Shown here: in pieces, positions 15,118 through 25,178 of the stretch
Numbering within the stretch: the first letter of the stretch is position 1
How the letters are laid out: the number at the start of each line of letters is the position of its first letter
Origin: Helicobacter sp. MIT 00-7814
Lineage (GTDB): Bacteria > Campylobacterota > Campylobacteria > Campylobacterales > Helicobacteraceae
Assembly: GCF_003364115.1 (NCBI RefSeq)
Contig: NZ_NXLL01000024.1
Location: forward strand, 1 to 33,229
Length of the DNA stretch: 33,229 bases
Direction of reading: 5' to 3'
Translations under genes and position numbers: made by a program
The notes under the pieces: model-generated
The model's input: the letters and a program-made list of their open reading frames with translations, nothing else
Told to the model about the DNA's origin: nothing
Databases searched by the model: none

Positions 15118-16446
15118 ATGTATGACAAAGTAAGATCGTTGCTTTTTAAGCTTCAGCCAGAGACGGCGCATTCTTTAGCGGAGCGTTTTTTGCGCTATTT
15201 TTGTGTGTTGCCGGGCGTGCAAGATGTGCTTGTGCGAAATTTTGTGATTGCAGATTCTCGGCTTGCAAATGACATTTTGGGTTTGCATTTTCCAAATCCA
15301 CTTGGGCTTCCAGCGGGTTTTGACAAAAACGCAACGATGATTGAGGGCTTAAGCACGCTTGGTTTTGGGTTTTTAGAAATTGGCACAATCACGCAAACTC
15401 CCCAAAGTGGGAATCCAAAGCCACGACTTTTTAGATTCCCAAAAGAAAAAAGTTTGCAAAACTGCATGGGGTTTAATAATCAAGGCGTGCTAAGCATAGC
15501 AAAAAGGCTAAAAAAAATCACGCCATTTGCCATTCCTTTGGGGCTAAATCTTGGGAAAAATAAAATTATCGCGCAAAGAGATTCTCTAAAAAATTATGAA
15601 AACACGCTAAAAGAATTGCTTGAATATGGGGATTATTTCGTGTTTAATGTCTCAAGCCCAAATACCCCAAAACTGCGCGATTTGCAAAATAAAGAATTTA
15701 TTGGCTCGCTTTGTAAAATGGCGCGCAACAACACGCAAAAGCCTATTTTTATCAAGCTTTCCCCTGATATGCACGATGAGGATTTGCTTGAAGTGATAGA
15801 ATCTGCGTATAAAAATGGCTGTAATGGGATTATTGCGACAAATACGACGATTGATTATTCTTTGCTTGAGGGTGCGAAAAATGAAGGTGGCTTAAGCGGG
15901 CAGGTGCTGAAAGAGAAATCGCGCGAAGTGTTTGCAAGTATTGCAAAAGAATTTTTTGGCAAGCTCACGCTTATTTCTGTTGGTGGGATTGATGATGCTA
16001 AAGAAGCCTATGAGCGCATAAAAATGGGCGCATCGCTTATACAGGCTTATACAGGCTTTGTGTATAAGGGACCGAGTTTTGCAAAAGATATAAATGAAGG
16101 GATTTTGGAGCTTATGCAAAAAGATGGCTTTAATCACATTAGCGAGGCTATCGGCGCGGATTATAAAAAGGGCAAAAAAGCAAGAGAAAAAAGTGTAAAA
16201 ACAGAATCTAAAGCTACAAAAGCAACTTCACAAGAAGCAAAAACAACCAAAGAGGCGAAAGCCAAAGCGACAAAGGCTAAAGAGCCAAAAGATTCTAAAA
16301 AATCTAAACAACCAAACAGCGTCGCAGAATCTGCAAATCTTACCAACAAAAAAACGCCGAGTATGGGCGCGAAACGCAGTGGAGCGGAGGCGAAGCGGAA
16401 TTCACTTCCGCGAGACGATACAATAGATGGAATAGAGAAAGACTAA
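15118..16446 (+). CDS. pyrD: Dihydroorotate dehydrogenase (class 2) with a Lys-rich C-terminal tail
   Basis: PyrD oxidises dihydroorotate to orotate with FMN and passes electrons to the quinone pool at the inner membrane, the fourth step of pyrimidine synthesis. The N-terminal amphipathic region (MYDKVRSLLFKLQPETAH) and NVSSPNTPKLRDLQ, with the catalytic serine, mark the membrane-linked class 2. The FMN site includes GLPAGFDKNATMIEGL and SVGGIDDAKEAYE. The enzyme core ends near residue 350, the usual total length. Residues 351-442 are an added tail, first Lys/Ala/Thr/Glu-rich, then encoded by a G/C-rich stretch containing a GCGGAA/TTCCGC inverted repeat (16395-16411). The gene heads a conserved cluster with the M16 peptidase and dapA. 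Confidence 0.95.
   Translation: MYDKVRSLLFKLQPETAHSLAERFLRYFCVLPGVQDVLVRNFVIADSRLANDILGLHFPNPLGLPAGFDKNATMIEGLSTLGFGFLEIGTITQTPQSGNPKPRLFRFPKEKSLQNCMGFNNQGVLSIAKRLKKITPFAIPLGLNLGKNKIIAQRDSLKNYENTLKELLEYGDYFVFNVSSPNTPKLRDLQNKEFIGSLCKMARNNTQKPIFIKLSPDMHDEDLLEVIESAYKNGCNGIIATNTTIDYSLLEGAKNEGGLSGQVLKEKSREVFASIAKEFFGKLTLISVGGIDDAKEAYERIKMGASLIQAYTGFVYKGPSFAKDINEGILELMQKDGFNHISEAIGADYKKGKKAREKSVKTESKATKATSQEAKTTKEAKAKATKAKEPKDSKKSKQPNSVAESANLTNKKTPSMGAKRSGAEAKRNSLPRDDTIDGIEKD
16395..16411. repeat. Inverted repeat inside the pyrD tail
   Basis: GCGGAA and TTCCGC flank TTCAC within a short G/C-rich stretch (about 16360-16420) unlike the A-rich codons before it. This may be a small dispersed repeat captured into the reading frame. 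A genome search for further copies would decide. Confidence 0.4.
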
Positions 16447-16474
16447 AGATTCTCAAAATTAGGGGTTTTGAAAA

Positions 16475-17812
16475 GTGAAAATTTTACAAGTATTGATATT
16501 AGGAGGGTTGATGAGTGCGGTAAGCGTGAATGCTGGAGTGATACCAAAGCATTATGAAGAAGTGCTTGAGAATGGCTTGCAGGTGGTGGTCGTGCCACTG
16601 CAAAATAAAAGCTCGGTGATTGAAGTAGATGTGATTTATAAGGTTGGCAGTCGCAATGAGGTGAAAGGGAAAAGTGGCATCGCGCATATGCTTGAGCATC
16701 TTAATTTCAAATCCACCAAAAACCTAAAGGCTGGCGAATTTGATGAGATTGTGAAAAAATTTGGCGGTGTGGATAATGCCTATACGATTTTTGACTATAC
16801 AAAATACTATATAAAAACGACAAATAAGAATCTTGCAAAGTCGCTAGAGCTTTTCGCAGAAGTGATGGAAAATCTTACTTTGAGTGATGAGGAATTCCAG
16901 CCAGAACGCAATGTCGTCTTGCAAGAGCGCCTATGGCGGACGGATAATAACCCAACCGGGCTTTTGTATTTTGAGTTTTTTAACACCGCGTTTGAAAAGC
17001 ACCCTTATCATTGGACGCCCATAGGATTTAAAGAAGACATACAAGCTTGGAAGCTAGAAGATATCATCGCATTTCACAGCACCTACTATCAGCCACAAAA
17101 TGCCATCGTGCTAGTGAGTGGCGATGTAGAGCCAAAAGAGGTGTTTGCAAATGCGAAAAAATACTTTGGCAAGATTAAAAATACGACAGATTCTATCCCG
17201 CAGGTGGATATAAAAGAGCCAGCCCAAAACGCGCCAAAGTTTAAACAAGTGCAAAAGCAAAGCGAAGTGGAATACCTCGCGATGGGCTATAAAATCCCAA
17301 ATTACCTTCATAAAGATCAAGTGGCGCTAAGCGCGATAAGTGAGATTCTAAGTAAGGGGAATTCTAGTCTTTTTCAAGTTGAGCTTATAGATAAAAAACA
17401 GCTTGCTTCAGGGATTTCAGCGTATAATATGGAGCTAAAAGATGAGGGCGTGTTTTTCATCATGGCGCTGGCTAATCAAAATGTGAGCGCAAAAACCTTG
17501 CAAAATGAGATTATAGCGATTTTAGAGCGTATCAAAAAAGGTGAGATAAGCCAAGAGGAGCTAGAAAAAGTAAAAATCTCAACAAAAGCTAGCTTTGTGT
17601 ATAGCTTTGAAGATGCAGCTTCCACGGCGGGCGTGTTTGCAAACTACCTTGCGAAGGGCGATTTGAAGCCACTTTTTGAGTATGAAAGCGCGATTGAAAA
17701 TCTTAGCATTGAGGAAATCGCGCGCGTGGCGCAAAAATACTTTGTCCCAGATACGCTTACAACAGCCGTGATTTATGCCAACAAAGACACAAAGAAAAGT
17801 GCAACAAACTAA
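16475..17812 (+). CDS. Periplasmic M16-family zinc metallopeptidase
   Basis: The 445-residue protein begins at GTG. This start is chosen because it gives a signal peptide ([21 protein letters not shown]) and follows AGGGG. The inverted zinc motif HMLEH gives ligands His71 and His75 with catalytic Glu74; the third ligand is likely Glu151 in VVLQERLW. The C-terminal M16 half-domain (about 230-430) is present, so it is a single two-domain subunit of the PqqL/bacterial processing peptidase type. Its position between pyrD and dapA is conserved in H. pylori and Campylobacter. The substrate is unknown. Confidence 0.92.
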   Translation: MKILQVLILGGLMSAVSVNAGVIPKHYEEVLENGLQVVVVPLQNKSSVIEVDVIYKVGSRNEVKGKSGIAHMLEHLNFKSTKNLKAGEFDEIVKKFGGVDNAYTIFDYTKYYIKTTNKNLAKSLELFAEVMENLTLSDEEFQPERNVVLQERLWRTDNNPTGLLYFEFFNTAFEKHPYHWTPIGFKEDIQAWKLEDIIAFHSTYYQPQNAIVLVSGDVEPKEVFANAKKYFGKIKNTTDSIPQVDIKEPAQNAPKFKQVQKQSEVEYLAMGYKIPNYLHKDQVALSAISEILSKGNSSLFQVELIDKKQLASGISAYNMELKDEGVFFIMALANQNVSAKTLQNEIIAILERIKKGEISQEELEKVKISTKASFVYSFEDAASTAGVFANYLAKGDLKPLFEYESAIENLSIEEIARVAQKYFVPDTLTTAVIYANKDTKKSATN

Positions 17813-17825
17813 AAGAGGGGAAATT

Positions 17826-18716
17826 GTGGAATCTACATTATTGTATGGCGCTATGAGCGCGCTTGTGACGCCTTTTTATGAAGGCAAAATCGATACGCAA
17901 ACTTTTGAATCTCTTATCAAAAGGCAAATTGCTTGCGGGATGGATGCGTGCGTGCCTGTGGGGACTACGGGGGAATCCGCAACTTTAAGCCATAAAGAGC
18001 ATATGGAGTGCATCGAGCTAGCCGTAAGCGTATGCAAAGGAAGCAGGATAAAGGTGCTTGCAGGTGCGGGGAGCAACGCCACAAGTGAAGCTATCGAACT
18101 AGCGCGTTTTGCGCAAAAATGTGGCGCGGATGCGATTTTGTGCGTAAGTCCATATTACAACAAACCAAGCCAAGAGGGACTTTTCGCGCATTATAAGGCG
18201 GTGGCAGATTCTGTAGATATTCCGCTTATGCTTTATAATGTCCCTTCGCGCACGGGCGTAAGCATTGAGGTTAGCACAGCGATACGACTTTTTAAAGAGG
18301 TGAGAAATATCATCGCCATCAAAGAAGCGAGCGGGTCGATGGAGCGCGTGATCGAGCTTGCGACAAATGCGCCTAGTTTTAGCGTTTTTAGCGGAGATGA
18401 TGCGCTAAATTATCCCATTCTTGCAAATGGCGGCAAGGGCGTGATTTCAGTAACGGGCAATCTTTTGCCCAAAGAGATTTCAGAGCTTACACATGCTGCG
18501 TTAAATGGGGATTTACAAACAAGCCAAATGCTTAATAACAAGCTTTTTGTGATTAACAAAGCGCTTTTTTGCGAAAGCAACCCAATCCCTATAAAAGCCG
18601 CAATGTATCTTAGCGGACTTCTTAGAAGCTTAGAATACCGCCTGCCTTTAGTTGCGCCAACGAGTGAAAATCTCAAACATATAGAATCTATTTTGCAAAA
18701 ATATGAGATTGCATAA
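17826..18716 (+). CDS. dapA: 4-hydroxy-tetrahydrodipicolinate synthase
   Basis: DapA condenses pyruvate with aspartate semialdehyde, the first step toward diaminopimelate for peptidoglycan and lysine. I choose GTG at 17826 because GAGGGG lies five bases upstream and the resulting 296 residues match the family; the frame extends further upstream into the peptidase gene without a ribosome-binding site. Motifs are [39 protein letters not shown] (with the catalytic tyrosine) and IIAIKEASG, which carries the Schiff-base lysine. Only 13 bases separate it from the peptidase gene. Confidence 0.96.
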   Translation: MESTLLYGAMSALVTPFYEGKIDTQTFESLIKRQIACGMDACVPVGTTGESATLSHKEHMECIELAVSVCKGSRIKVLAGAGSNATSEAIELARFAQKCGADAILCVSPYYNKPSQEGLFAHYKAVADSVDIPLMLYNVPSRTGVSIEVSTAIRLFKEVRNIIAIKEASGSMERVIELATNAPSFSVFSGDDALNYPILANGGKGVISVTGNLLPKEISELTHAALNGDLQTSQMLNNKLFVINKALFCESNPIPIKAAMYLSGLLRSLEYRLPLVAPTSENLKHIESILQKYEIA

Positions 18717-18736
18717 AATAAATTTAAGGAGTTTTA

Positions 18737-19339
18737 ATGAGGCTTAATCGTTTTCCCCTGCAGTATGTTTTTGGCGCGTTGTGTATTGTGTGGCTTTTTG
18801 TTTCATCGAGCGCGTATAGCGATTTTGTCGCGAATCTTATCCGAGGTGTGGGCGTGGCGCTTGTGATTGTAGGTGTGTATGGGAGGCTGTATGCGACGAT
18901 TTTTATCGGCGGTATGAAAAATGAAGGCGTAGATGGCAAGAGCTTTATTGATTATGGCGCTTATAGCTTGTGTCGCAATCCGCTGTATCTTTTTTCTTTC
19001 ATCGCTTTTGTTGGGATTCTCGCGCTCAAAGGGCAGATTACGCTTATTGTCATCGGCGCACTTATATATTTGTGGATTTATAGAATGACAATTTTGAGTG
19101 AAGAAGAATTTTTGGAATCAAAGTTTGGCGAGCCTTATAAGCAATTTTTGCAAAAAACTTCACGCTTTTTTCCACGCCTTAAGGGCTTCCATTGCCCAGA
19201 AAAAATCGAAGTGCGCCCAGAATTTTTGCATAAAGAAATCCGCCGCGCGCTTAATTGGTTTTTGGGCGTTGTGGCGATTTTAGCAATTGAAGTGTTGCAA
19301 TATTACGAGATTTTGCCTGTATTTTGGCGTATTTATTAG
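18737..19339 (+). CDS. Membrane methyltransferase-like protein (isoprenylcysteine carboxylmethyltransferase/PEMT family)
   Basis: The 200-residue protein has three to four hydrophobic segments (about residues 10-27, 33-50, 80-110 and a C-terminal one near 175-195). The signature YGAYSLCRNPLYLFSF and later SEEEFLESKFGEPYKQF match the RxPxY and E-x-x-L-x-x-x-F/Y-G-x-x-Y pattern of ICMT/phospholipid methyltransferases, which use SAM at the membrane face. Bacteria lack classical prenyl-cysteine substrates, so the true substrate is unknown. AAGGAG precedes the ATG, 20 bases after dapA, implying cotranscription. Confidence 0.75.
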   Translation: MRLNRFPLQYVFGALCIVWLFVSSSAYSDFVANLIRGVGVALVIVGVYGRLYATIFIGGMKNEGVDGKSFIDYGAYSLCRNPLYLFSFIAFVGILALKGQITLIVIGALIYLWIYRMTILSEEEFLESKFGEPYKQFLQKTSRFFPRLKGFHCPEKIEVRPEFLHKEIRRALNWFLGVVAILAIEVLQYYEILPVFWRIY

Positions 19340-19408
19340 GTAAAAAATAGCAATTAAAGGAAAAATTTATTACAATAGCCCGAAATTTTGCAACAAAAGA
19401 GGTTAATG

Positions 19409-20209
19409 ATGACAAACGACCAAAACACAACGGACTTTATGAGAGGTAAAACCTTAGTTATTAGTGGCGCTACAAGGGGCATTGGCAAGGCTATCTTGTA
19501 TCGCTTTGCGCAAAATGGTGTGAATGTCGCTTTCACTTATAACAAAAACGAGGAAGAGGCAAATAAGATCGCTCAAGATGTAGAAGCAAAATACAGAATC
19601 AAAGCAAAATACTACCCGCTCAATGTCCTAGAGCCTGAGCAATATGTGGAGTTGTTTAAAAAAATCGATGAAGATTTTGGACGCGTGGATTTCTTTATCT
19701 CAAATGCTATCATTTATGGTAAAAGCGTAGCGGGCGGATTTGGTCCATTTATGCGCTTGCGCCCTAAGGGATTAAATAACATCTATACAGCTACCGTGCT
19801 AGCCTTTGTCGTTGGCTCACAAGAAGCAGCAAAGAGAATGAAAGAAGTGGGTGGAGGGGCAATCGTGTCTCTAAGCTCAACAGGGAATCTTGTCTATATG
19901 CCAAACTACGCAGGACATGGGAACTCTAAAAACGCTGTGGAGACGATGGTAAAATACGCTGCCACAGAGCTAGGAGAATGGGGAATCCGCGTCAATGCTG
20001 TAAGTGGCGGACCAATTGACACGGACGCATTGCGTGCATTCCCAGACTACGCAGAAGTGCGCGCAAAGGTCGAAGAGCAATCTCCGCTTAATCGCATGGG
20101 GACACCTGAAGATTTAGCTGGTGCGGCATTTTTCCTTTGTGATTCTACGCAAAGTGCGTGGCTTACAGGACAAACGATAGTTATTGATGGTGGGACAACT
20201 TTTAAATAA
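19409..20209 (+). CDS. Short-chain dehydrogenase, FabL-like enoyl-ACP reductase
   Basis: This SDR protein of 266 residues has the nucleotide-binding SGATRGIG turn (19-26). Instead of the common YxxxK it has Tyr167 and Lys174 in NYAGHGNSKNA, a Y-x6-K spacing shared by enoyl-ACP reductases such as FabI and FabL. The following VNAVSGGPIDTDALRAFP closely recalls FabL of Bacillus, so reduction of enoyl-ACP with NAD(P)H in fatty-acid elongation is the likely role. H. pylori relatives in the same position have been annotated as hydroxysteroid dehydrogenases. Two adjacent ATGs exist (19406 and 19409); AAGAGG is better spaced for the second. Confidence 0.82.
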   Translation: MTNDQNTTDFMRGKTLVISGATRGIGKAILYRFAQNGVNVAFTYNKNEEEANKIAQDVEAKYRIKAKYYPLNVLEPEQYVELFKKIDEDFGRVDFFISNAIIYGKSVAGGFGPFMRLRPKGLNNIYTATVLAFVVGSQEAAKRMKEVGGGAIVSLSSTGNLVYMPNYAGHGNSKNAVETMVKYAATELGEWGIRVNAVSGGPIDTDALRAFPDYAEVRAKVEEQSPLNRMGTPEDLAGAAFFLCDSTQSAWLTGQTIVIDGGTTFK

Positions 20210-20218
20210 TTTTTTCTT

Positions 20219-21145
20219 ATGAGAGCGCCTTTGAAAATGCGTTTTCCTGCTAGTATTTTCACCCCAAAATTTGCCGCGCTTACTGCCACAATCACCGCGC
20301 TAAGTTTGGCGGTGCTAAAGCTTATCGTTGGGATTTTAAGTGGTTCGGTGGCTGTGCTTGCAAGTGCGATAGATTCTTTGCTTGATGTGGGAATCTCAAT
20401 CTTTAATTTTTTTGCGTTAAAAAAATCCGAACAGCCCGCAAATAGCGGATTTAATTATGGTTTTGGCAAGGTAGAATCCCTTGCTAGCGCATTTGAAGGC
20501 TTTGTTATTTTCCTTTCTGGGTTGTATATTTTTTATACTTCCATTCAAAAGATTTTGCAAACGCACAGCATTCACAATTTAGAATCTTCGCTTGGCGTGA
20601 TGCTTTTTTCATTTTGTGCGACTTTGTTTTTGGTGGTGTTTTTGCAAATTACCGCAAAGCGCACAAATTCTCAAGTCATCAAAGCCGATGCGATGCATTA
20701 TAAAATCGATTTGCTAAGCAATGGCGCGATTTTGTGCTCGCTTGGTGTGATTTATGTGAGCGGATTTGAAAAGATTGACGCGATTTTGGGGCTTCTCATT
20801 GCGCTGTATATTATGTTTAGTGCGTTTGGGCTAGTGAGAGATAGCGTGTTTTTATTGCTTGATAGAGCTATAGAGCCAGAGATTTTGGAGCGTGTGAAAG
20901 ATATTTTAGACAAAGCGCCTATTACAAGCTATCACGCCCTGCGCACGCGCATTTCAGGCAATATACATTTTTTGGAAGTGCATTTGGTGTTTGATGATTC
21001 TATCGCGTTACTTAGCGCGCATAAGGTTTGCAATGCCATTGAAGAGCAGGTGCGCGCGATAAATCCAGCACTCACATGGGAGATAAACGCGCATTTAGAT
21101 CCTTATGATGATTATGAAGAAGATGTGGTATTAAAATATTATTAA
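20219..21145 (+). CDS. Cation diffusion facilitator transporter (FieF-like)
   Basis: The 308-residue inner-membrane protein has about six hydrophobic helices in residues 10-200 and a cytoplasmic C-terminal domain (about 215-305) with conserved His/Asp. The transport site is of the DxxxD plus HxxxD type (AIDSLLDVGIS in helix 2 and MHYKIDLLSNG in helix 5), the arrangement in FieF-like zinc/iron exporters. FNYGFGKVESLASAFEG is the family loop before helix 3. It exports divalent metal in exchange for protons; the metal cannot be told. The start has no clear ribosome-binding site; an ATG at 20237 is an alternative. Confidence 0.9.
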   Translation: MRAPLKMRFPASIFTPKFAALTATITALSLAVLKLIVGILSGSVAVLASAIDSLLDVGISIFNFFALKKSEQPANSGFNYGFGKVESLASAFEGFVIFLSGLYIFYTSIQKILQTHSIHNLESSLGVMLFSFCATLFLVVFLQITAKRTNSQVIKADAMHYKIDLLSNGAILCSLGVIYVSGFEKIDAILGLLIALYIMFSAFGLVRDSVFLLLDRAIEPEILERVKDILDKAPITSYHALRTRISGNIHFLEVHLVFDDSIALLSAHKVCNAIEEQVRAINPALTWEINAHLDPYDDYEEDVVLKYY

Positions 21146-21150
21146 GGAAC

Positions 21151-22863
21151 ATGATGGAATTAGTGAGCGATTTTTTACAAGCAGAGCCTATTACAGCAGC
21201 TAAGATTTATCCGCATTTAAAGTGCGATGAGCAAGAGGCGGAGATTCTGCGGGCGTTACTGAAAGAATACTTAGAAGGCGAGGGCGATTGGAGTGTGGGC
21301 GCGTTTTTATTGAAATTTTTTCACACAAACGCAGTGCAAAACCTCGCCTTTTTGCCAAAAGTGCGCAATCTCATCGGCTTAGGATTGCTTAATCAAAGTG
21401 GCTTTGATTTTTTAGATTCTAAAGAATCTCTTTTGGAGCTTTACACCGAGCGCATTCGCTTAAGTGGCAATTTTTTTAGAATCTTAGAAGGCGCATTTGA
21501 TGAGGAATTGCCAGAAATTAGCGCGTATAACGATGATTTGGAGTATTTGAAGGATCAATTTATGCGTATTGATTTATTGCATAAACTTAGCAATACAAAA
21601 ACTTCAAATGCGCCCTCTCTTAGCTTTTCGCTCAAACTTTTAGATGAGCGCATTAAAGCGCGTTTGAAGCTTACTTTAAAGCGCATTTCGATTGTGAAGT
21701 TTTTGAAAGAACGCCATTTAACCCAAAAGGAGCAGATTCTCTTTTTGGCGGTTTTAAAGGAGGAGTATTCCTCAAAAGATGGCGAGCTTTTCCGCGAAAG
21801 TGGGACATTGCTAGGGCTTATTAGCGGTGATGAGTATGAGAGAATGCGTAATAGCGCGCTTTTAAGTGAAAGCTCAAAGCTTATTAGCGAGGGCTTGCTT
21901 GATTATGATGAATATATTTCAGGCTTTGGGAATATCACGCGCTCATTTTTTATCCCTCAAGAAATTTTGCAAAAAATCACCCACCCAGCAAAACAGCGCA
22001 ATAAAATAAGCCTTTCATCATTAGTAAAAAGCCAAGATATTTTCGAGCTTTTAGAGCCAAAGCAAGGGCTAGATTCTGTTGTGTTGCATGAAAGCACAAG
22101 AGAGACGCTCAATCACCTGCTAGCGCAAGTCGATACGCGCGTGGCAAAGCTTTTAAAACAATGGGGCATAAAGCAAAAGCGCAGTATTGAAGCAAAGATT
22201 TTGCTTTATGGACCGCCGGGCACGGGCAAAACGCTAAGTGCGCTAGCTCTTGCAAAAAGCCTTAAAAAAGAGGTGCTAAGCTTTGATTGCTCAAAGATTC
22301 TCTCTATGTATGTGGGGGAATCTGAAAAAAATGTGCGTCAAATTTTTGACACTTATAAGGACATTTGCAAAAAAACCAAAAATGAGCCAATACTTTTGCT
22401 TGATGAAGCTGATCAATTTCTTTCCTCGCGTGCAAATGCCACAAGTAGCGCGGATAAAATGCATAACCAAATGCAAAATATTTTTTTAGAGCAGATTGAA
22501 CGCTTTGAAGGCATTATCATTGCGACGACAAACTTAATTGAAAGCTTTGATAGTGCGTTTTCAAGGCGCTTTAACTACAAGATAGAATTTAAGCGTCCAA
22601 ATTTTTCCCAACGCCAAAAATTGTGGAAATCCTTGCTTCCGCGCAATATTAGCCTTGCAGATTCTAAGCAAGCGCTTATTGACACGCTAAGTGAGTATGA
22701 TTTAAGTGGTGCGCAAATTAAACTTGTGATTAAAAACACCGCCTACAAAGTCGCCACAAGGGAGAATCCAACCTTTAGCATTGAGGATTTTAAAGAGGAG
22801 ATTAAAAAAGAGCAGAGCGGGAACTTTGATGGAAGCAAAAATGTAGGATTTATAAGGAGGTAG
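21151..22863 (+). CDS. AAA+ ATPase with a long unassigned N-terminal region
   Basis: This protein of 570 residues has a C-terminal classical AAA module: Walker A GPPGTGKT at 354-361, Walker B ILLLDEAD with Asp418 and Glu419, a sensor-1 region IIATTN, and an arginine-finger region SAFSRRFNY. Residues 1-330 match nothing I recognise; they are Leu/Glu/Lys-rich and likely helical. The AAA part resembles the SpoVK/Cdc48-like group, which remodels proteins. No protease domain is present. AAGGA overlaps the CDF stop; the second of two ATGs (21154) is better spaced. hisA begins 2 bases after its stop, suggesting one transcript with CDF and hisA, but no shared function is apparent. Confidence 0.85.
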   Translation: MMELVSDFLQAEPITAAKIYPHLKCDEQEAEILRALLKEYLEGEGDWSVGAFLLKFFHTNAVQNLAFLPKVRNLIGLGLLNQSGFDFLDSKESLLELYTERIRLSGNFFRILEGAFDEELPEISAYNDDLEYLKDQFMRIDLLHKLSNTKTSNAPSLSFSLKLLDERIKARLKLTLKRISIVKFLKERHLTQKEQILFLAVLKEEYSSKDGELFRESGTLLGLISGDEYERMRNSALLSESSKLISEGLLDYDEYISGFGNITRSFFIPQEILQKITHPAKQRNKISLSSLVKSQDIFELLEPKQGLDSVVLHESTRETLNHLLAQVDTRVAKLLKQWGIKQKRSIEAKILLYGPPGTGKTLSALALAKSLKKEVLSFDCSKILSMYVGESEKNVRQIFDTYKDICKKTKNEPILLLDEADQFLSSRANATSSADKMHNQMQNIFLEQIERFEGIIIATTNLIESFDSAFSRRFNYKIEFKRPNFSQRQKLWKSLLPRNISLADSKQALIDTLSEYDLSGAQIKLVIKNTAYKVATRENPTFSIEDFKEEIKKEQSGNFDGSKNVGFIRR

Positions 22864-22864
22864 C

Positions 22865-23581
22865 ATGCTTGATATTTATCCGGCTATTGATTTGAAAGAA
22901 GGCAAGGCGGTGCGACTTTTCAAAGGTGAAATGCAAAGCGCGAAAATCTATGGTTCACCGCTAGAATTTGCCAAAAAGTTTGAAGAAATGGGCGCAAAGT
23001 GGCTGCATATCGTGGATTTAGATGGTGCGTTTAAAGGTGCACCGAGTAATATGCAAAGTATCAAGGAGATTCTCTCTCATACAAAACTTCAAATCCAGCT
23101 AGGCGGGGGAATCCGCGATGAGGAAACAATCTTAAAATATAGAGATTTAGGCGTTACGCGCGTGATTTTGGGCTCGGTAGCGTTAAAAAATAGGGATTTT
23201 GCGCTTACAATGGCGCAAAAATATCGCGTAGCCATAGGCATTGATGCGCGCGATGGGAAAGTTGCGGTTGAGGGCTGGGCGCAAAGTGGCGAAGTAGAGG
23301 CGCTGGAATTTGCCAAAGAGTTTCAAAATAGCGGAGTGGAGGCGATTATTTGCACAGATATTTCGCGTGATGGCGCGCTAAGCGGGATTAATGTCGCTTT
23401 CACTCAAGCAATCGCGCAAAATAGCGGAATCTACACCATCGCAAGCGGTGGATTTGCCAACCAAAGCGAGCTAGAGACTTTAGCGCAAAATGAGTTTATT
23501 AGTGGGGTGATTATTGGCAAGGCGTTTTATGAGGGCAAAATTGATTTGCAAAACTCGCTAAAGAATTTTCAAAAAGCATAA
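22865..23581 (+). CDS. hisA: Phosphoribosylformimino-5-aminoimidazole carboxamide ribotide isomerase
   Basis: HisA is the Amadori-rearrangement isomerase of histidine synthesis. The 238-residue beta-alpha barrel has catalytic Asp9 ([14 protein letters not shown]), Asp127 in GIDARDGKV, and the phosphate-binding loops [11 protein letters not shown] and [24 protein letters not shown] is the conserved C-terminal half motif. AAGGAGG precedes the ATG. The gene stands apart from other histidine genes, so the pathway is probably dispersed. H. pylori lacks this pathway, which favours a non-pylori Helicobacter. Confidence 0.96.
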   Translation: MLDIYPAIDLKEGKAVRLFKGEMQSAKIYGSPLEFAKKFEEMGAKWLHIVDLDGAFKGAPSNMQSIKEILSHTKLQIQLGGGIRDEETILKYRDLGVTRVILGSVALKNRDFALTMAQKYRVAIGIDARDGKVAVEGWAQSGEVEALEFAKEFQNSGVEAIICTDISRDGALSGINVAFTQAIAQNSGIYTIASGGFANQSELETLAQNEFISGVIIGKAFYEGKIDLQNSLKNFQKA

Positions 23582-23611
23582 GGGATTAAAGCAATTATAA
23601 ATTAAGTGTGG

Positions 23612-23617
23612 TAAAAT
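23612..23617 (+). promoter_or_regulatory. Candidate -10 for cheY
   Basis: TGGTAAAAT lies 49 bases before the cheY start, an extended -10 form, in the 84-base gap after hisA. It would give cheY its own promoter. Confidence 0.4.
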
Positions 23618-23665
23618 TCTAAACTTTTTGTCGATTTTGGAAAAATATTTTGTAAGGAGAATACA

Positions 23666-24043
23666 TTGAAATTGCTTGTAGTTGATGACAGCTCCACAAT
23701 GAGAAGGATTATAAAGAATACATTGCAGAGGTTGGGCTATGAGGATATTCTAGAAGCTGAGCACGGCGTAGAAGCATGGGGGATACTCGATACTACCGGC
23801 GGGATAAATGTGCTTATCACAGACTGGAATATGCCTGAAATGAATGGGCTTGACTTGGTGAAAAAAGTGCGCGCAGATGAGCGCTATAAAGATATTCCTA
23901 TCATTATGGTAACAACTGAAGGCGGTAAGGCTGAGGTTATCACCGCGCTTAAAGCTGGCGTAAATAATTACATTGTGAAGCCTTTCACACCGCAAGTTTT
24001 GAAAGAAAAGCTTGAAGTCGTGCTTGGCGTGAATGAGGGCTAA
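23666..24043 (+). CDS. cheY: Chemotaxis response regulator CheY
   Basis: This is a single receiver domain of 125 residues. The acidic pocket is Asp7/Asp8, the phosphoacceptor is Asp53 in ITDWNMPEMNG, the switch threonine is Thr83 or Thr84, and Lys105 lies in IVKPFTPQ. The sequence is very close to H. pylori CheY1. Phosphorylated by CheA, it binds the flagellar switch protein FliM and reverses motor rotation. The start is TTG, selected by AAGGAG eight bases upstream and by exact match to the family N-terminus. Its neighbours prmA, ftsH and pssA follow in the order known from H. pylori. Confidence 0.97.
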   Translation: MKLLVVDDSSTMRRIIKNTLQRLGYEDILEAEHGVEAWGILDTTGGINVLITDWNMPEMNGLDLVKKVRADERYKDIPIIMVTTEGGKAEVITALKAGVNNYIVKPFTPQVLKEKLEVVLGVNEG

Positions 24044-24055
24044 TACATTTCCCTA

Positions 24056-24079
24056 GGCTTAAAAGCGCGCTTTTAAGCC
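24056..24079. repeat. Perfect 24-nt palindrome between cheY and prmA
   Basis: GGCTTAAAAG (24056-24065) and CTTTTAAGCC (24070-24079) flank CGCG; the whole 24 bases are self-complementary. It ends 17 bases before the prmA ATG, and no U run follows. It may act as an RNA-processing or stability hairpin between cheY and prmA, or as a protein-binding palindrome that affects prmA translation. Confidence 0.55.
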
Positions 24080-24096
24080 ACTAACTTCTAAAAATA

Positions 24097-25131
24097 ATGC
24101 AAAACTCTTATTTTGAACTTATCCTTTATCCAAATACCCAGCCTGAAGTTTTTTCGCAAATGGTTGGGGAATTTCTCGCACAAATTTATATGTCAGATTC
24201 TAAAAATTTAGATGATATGGTGGATTCTTGCGCGCAAGATTGTGATTTTTCAAGCTATCCTTGTGAGTTTGTGGATTCTCAAAGTGTTTTTGATTATGCA
24301 ATCCCTAAAGAAAAATGGCGCATTATTGGGAATCCTAATCTGCAAGAGATTGAATCGCGCCAAAAAACAAAGATTATTTTTGCCATTCCAGAGACAACAG
24401 CACAGGGGCAAAAAACCTCTGATATTCTAAATACAATAGAATCTCACTTAAAGCAAACTTGTGAGATTCTATCTGCGCGCTTGCAAGAGCAAATAGGGCT
24501 AGCCTATGCTTTGCAGGAGAAAAAAAATAAGGATTGGCTACAGACTTATAAGGATTCCATCACGCCCATTGATTGCGGGAAGTTTCACATTACGCCATCT
24601 TGGCATTTTAACGCAGAATCTAGCAAGGGGCGTATCCCTATTATCATCGATCCAGCCCTTGCTTTTGGCTCGGGACATCACGCAAGCACGGCTCTATGCT
24701 TGGAGCTTTTAAGCACGCTAGAGCTTGAGGGTAAAAATGTCCTTGATGTGGGTTGCGGGAGCGGGATTTTAAGCATTGCAAGTGCGAAGCTTGGCGCAAA
24801 TGTGCTTGCTTGCGATACGGATTCTCTAAGTATCGAGCAAACAGAGCTTAATATGCAAAAAAATAACACCACCTGCACTCTCATTCATGGTAGCCTAAAT
24901 AAAATCCCAGCGCAGCCTCAAGATGTCATCATCGCAAATATCACCGCACTTGTGCTAAAGAGCCTTTATAAGGACTTTCTGCTGCATTTACCTAAAAATG
25001 GAATCCTTATCATTTCTGGAATCTTAGCAGAATACAAAAATGATATAATTGCGTGTTTTAATAGAGGTTTTGCGATATTACAGACTTTAGAGCGCGATGA
25101 ATGGGTGGCGTTTAAAATGCAAAAACTTTGA
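24097..25131 (+). CDS. prmA: Ribosomal protein L11 methyltransferase
   Basis: PrmA trimethylates lysines and the N-terminus of ribosomal protein L11 using SAM. The 344-residue protein has a divergent N-terminal substrate-recognition domain (about 1-150) and a C-terminal Rossmann methyltransferase domain. Clear family motifs are DPALAFGSGHHASTALCL, motif I DVGCGSGILSIASAKLGA from Asp217, and NITALVL before the last strands. No good ribosome-binding site precedes the ATG; a strong palindrome sits there instead. The position between cheY and ftsH matches H. pylori. Confidence 0.94.
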   Translation: MQNSYFELILYPNTQPEVFSQMVGEFLAQIYMSDSKNLDDMVDSCAQDCDFSSYPCEFVDSQSVFDYAIPKEKWRIIGNPNLQEIESRQKTKIIFAIPETTAQGQKTSDILNTIESHLKQTCEILSARLQEQIGLAYALQEKKNKDWLQTYKDSITPIDCGKFHITPSWHFNAESSKGRIPIIIDPALAFGSGHHASTALCLELLSTLELEGKNVLDVGCGSGILSIASAKLGANVLACDTDSLSIEQTELNMQKNNTTCTLIHGSLNKIPAQPQDVIIANITALVLKSLYKDFLLHLPKNGILIISGILAEYKNDIIACFNRGFAILQTLERDEWVAFKMQKL

Positions 25132-25178
25132 GAAGGGCAATTAGGGAGCAAAATAAGGAGCAAAATTAAGGAGATAGA

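Noticed and set aside
17775-17825. dapA starting at the upstream in-frame ATG
   Set aside because: That start lies inside the peptidase gene without a ribosome-binding site; GTG at 17826 has GAGGGG at ideal spacing and the family length.
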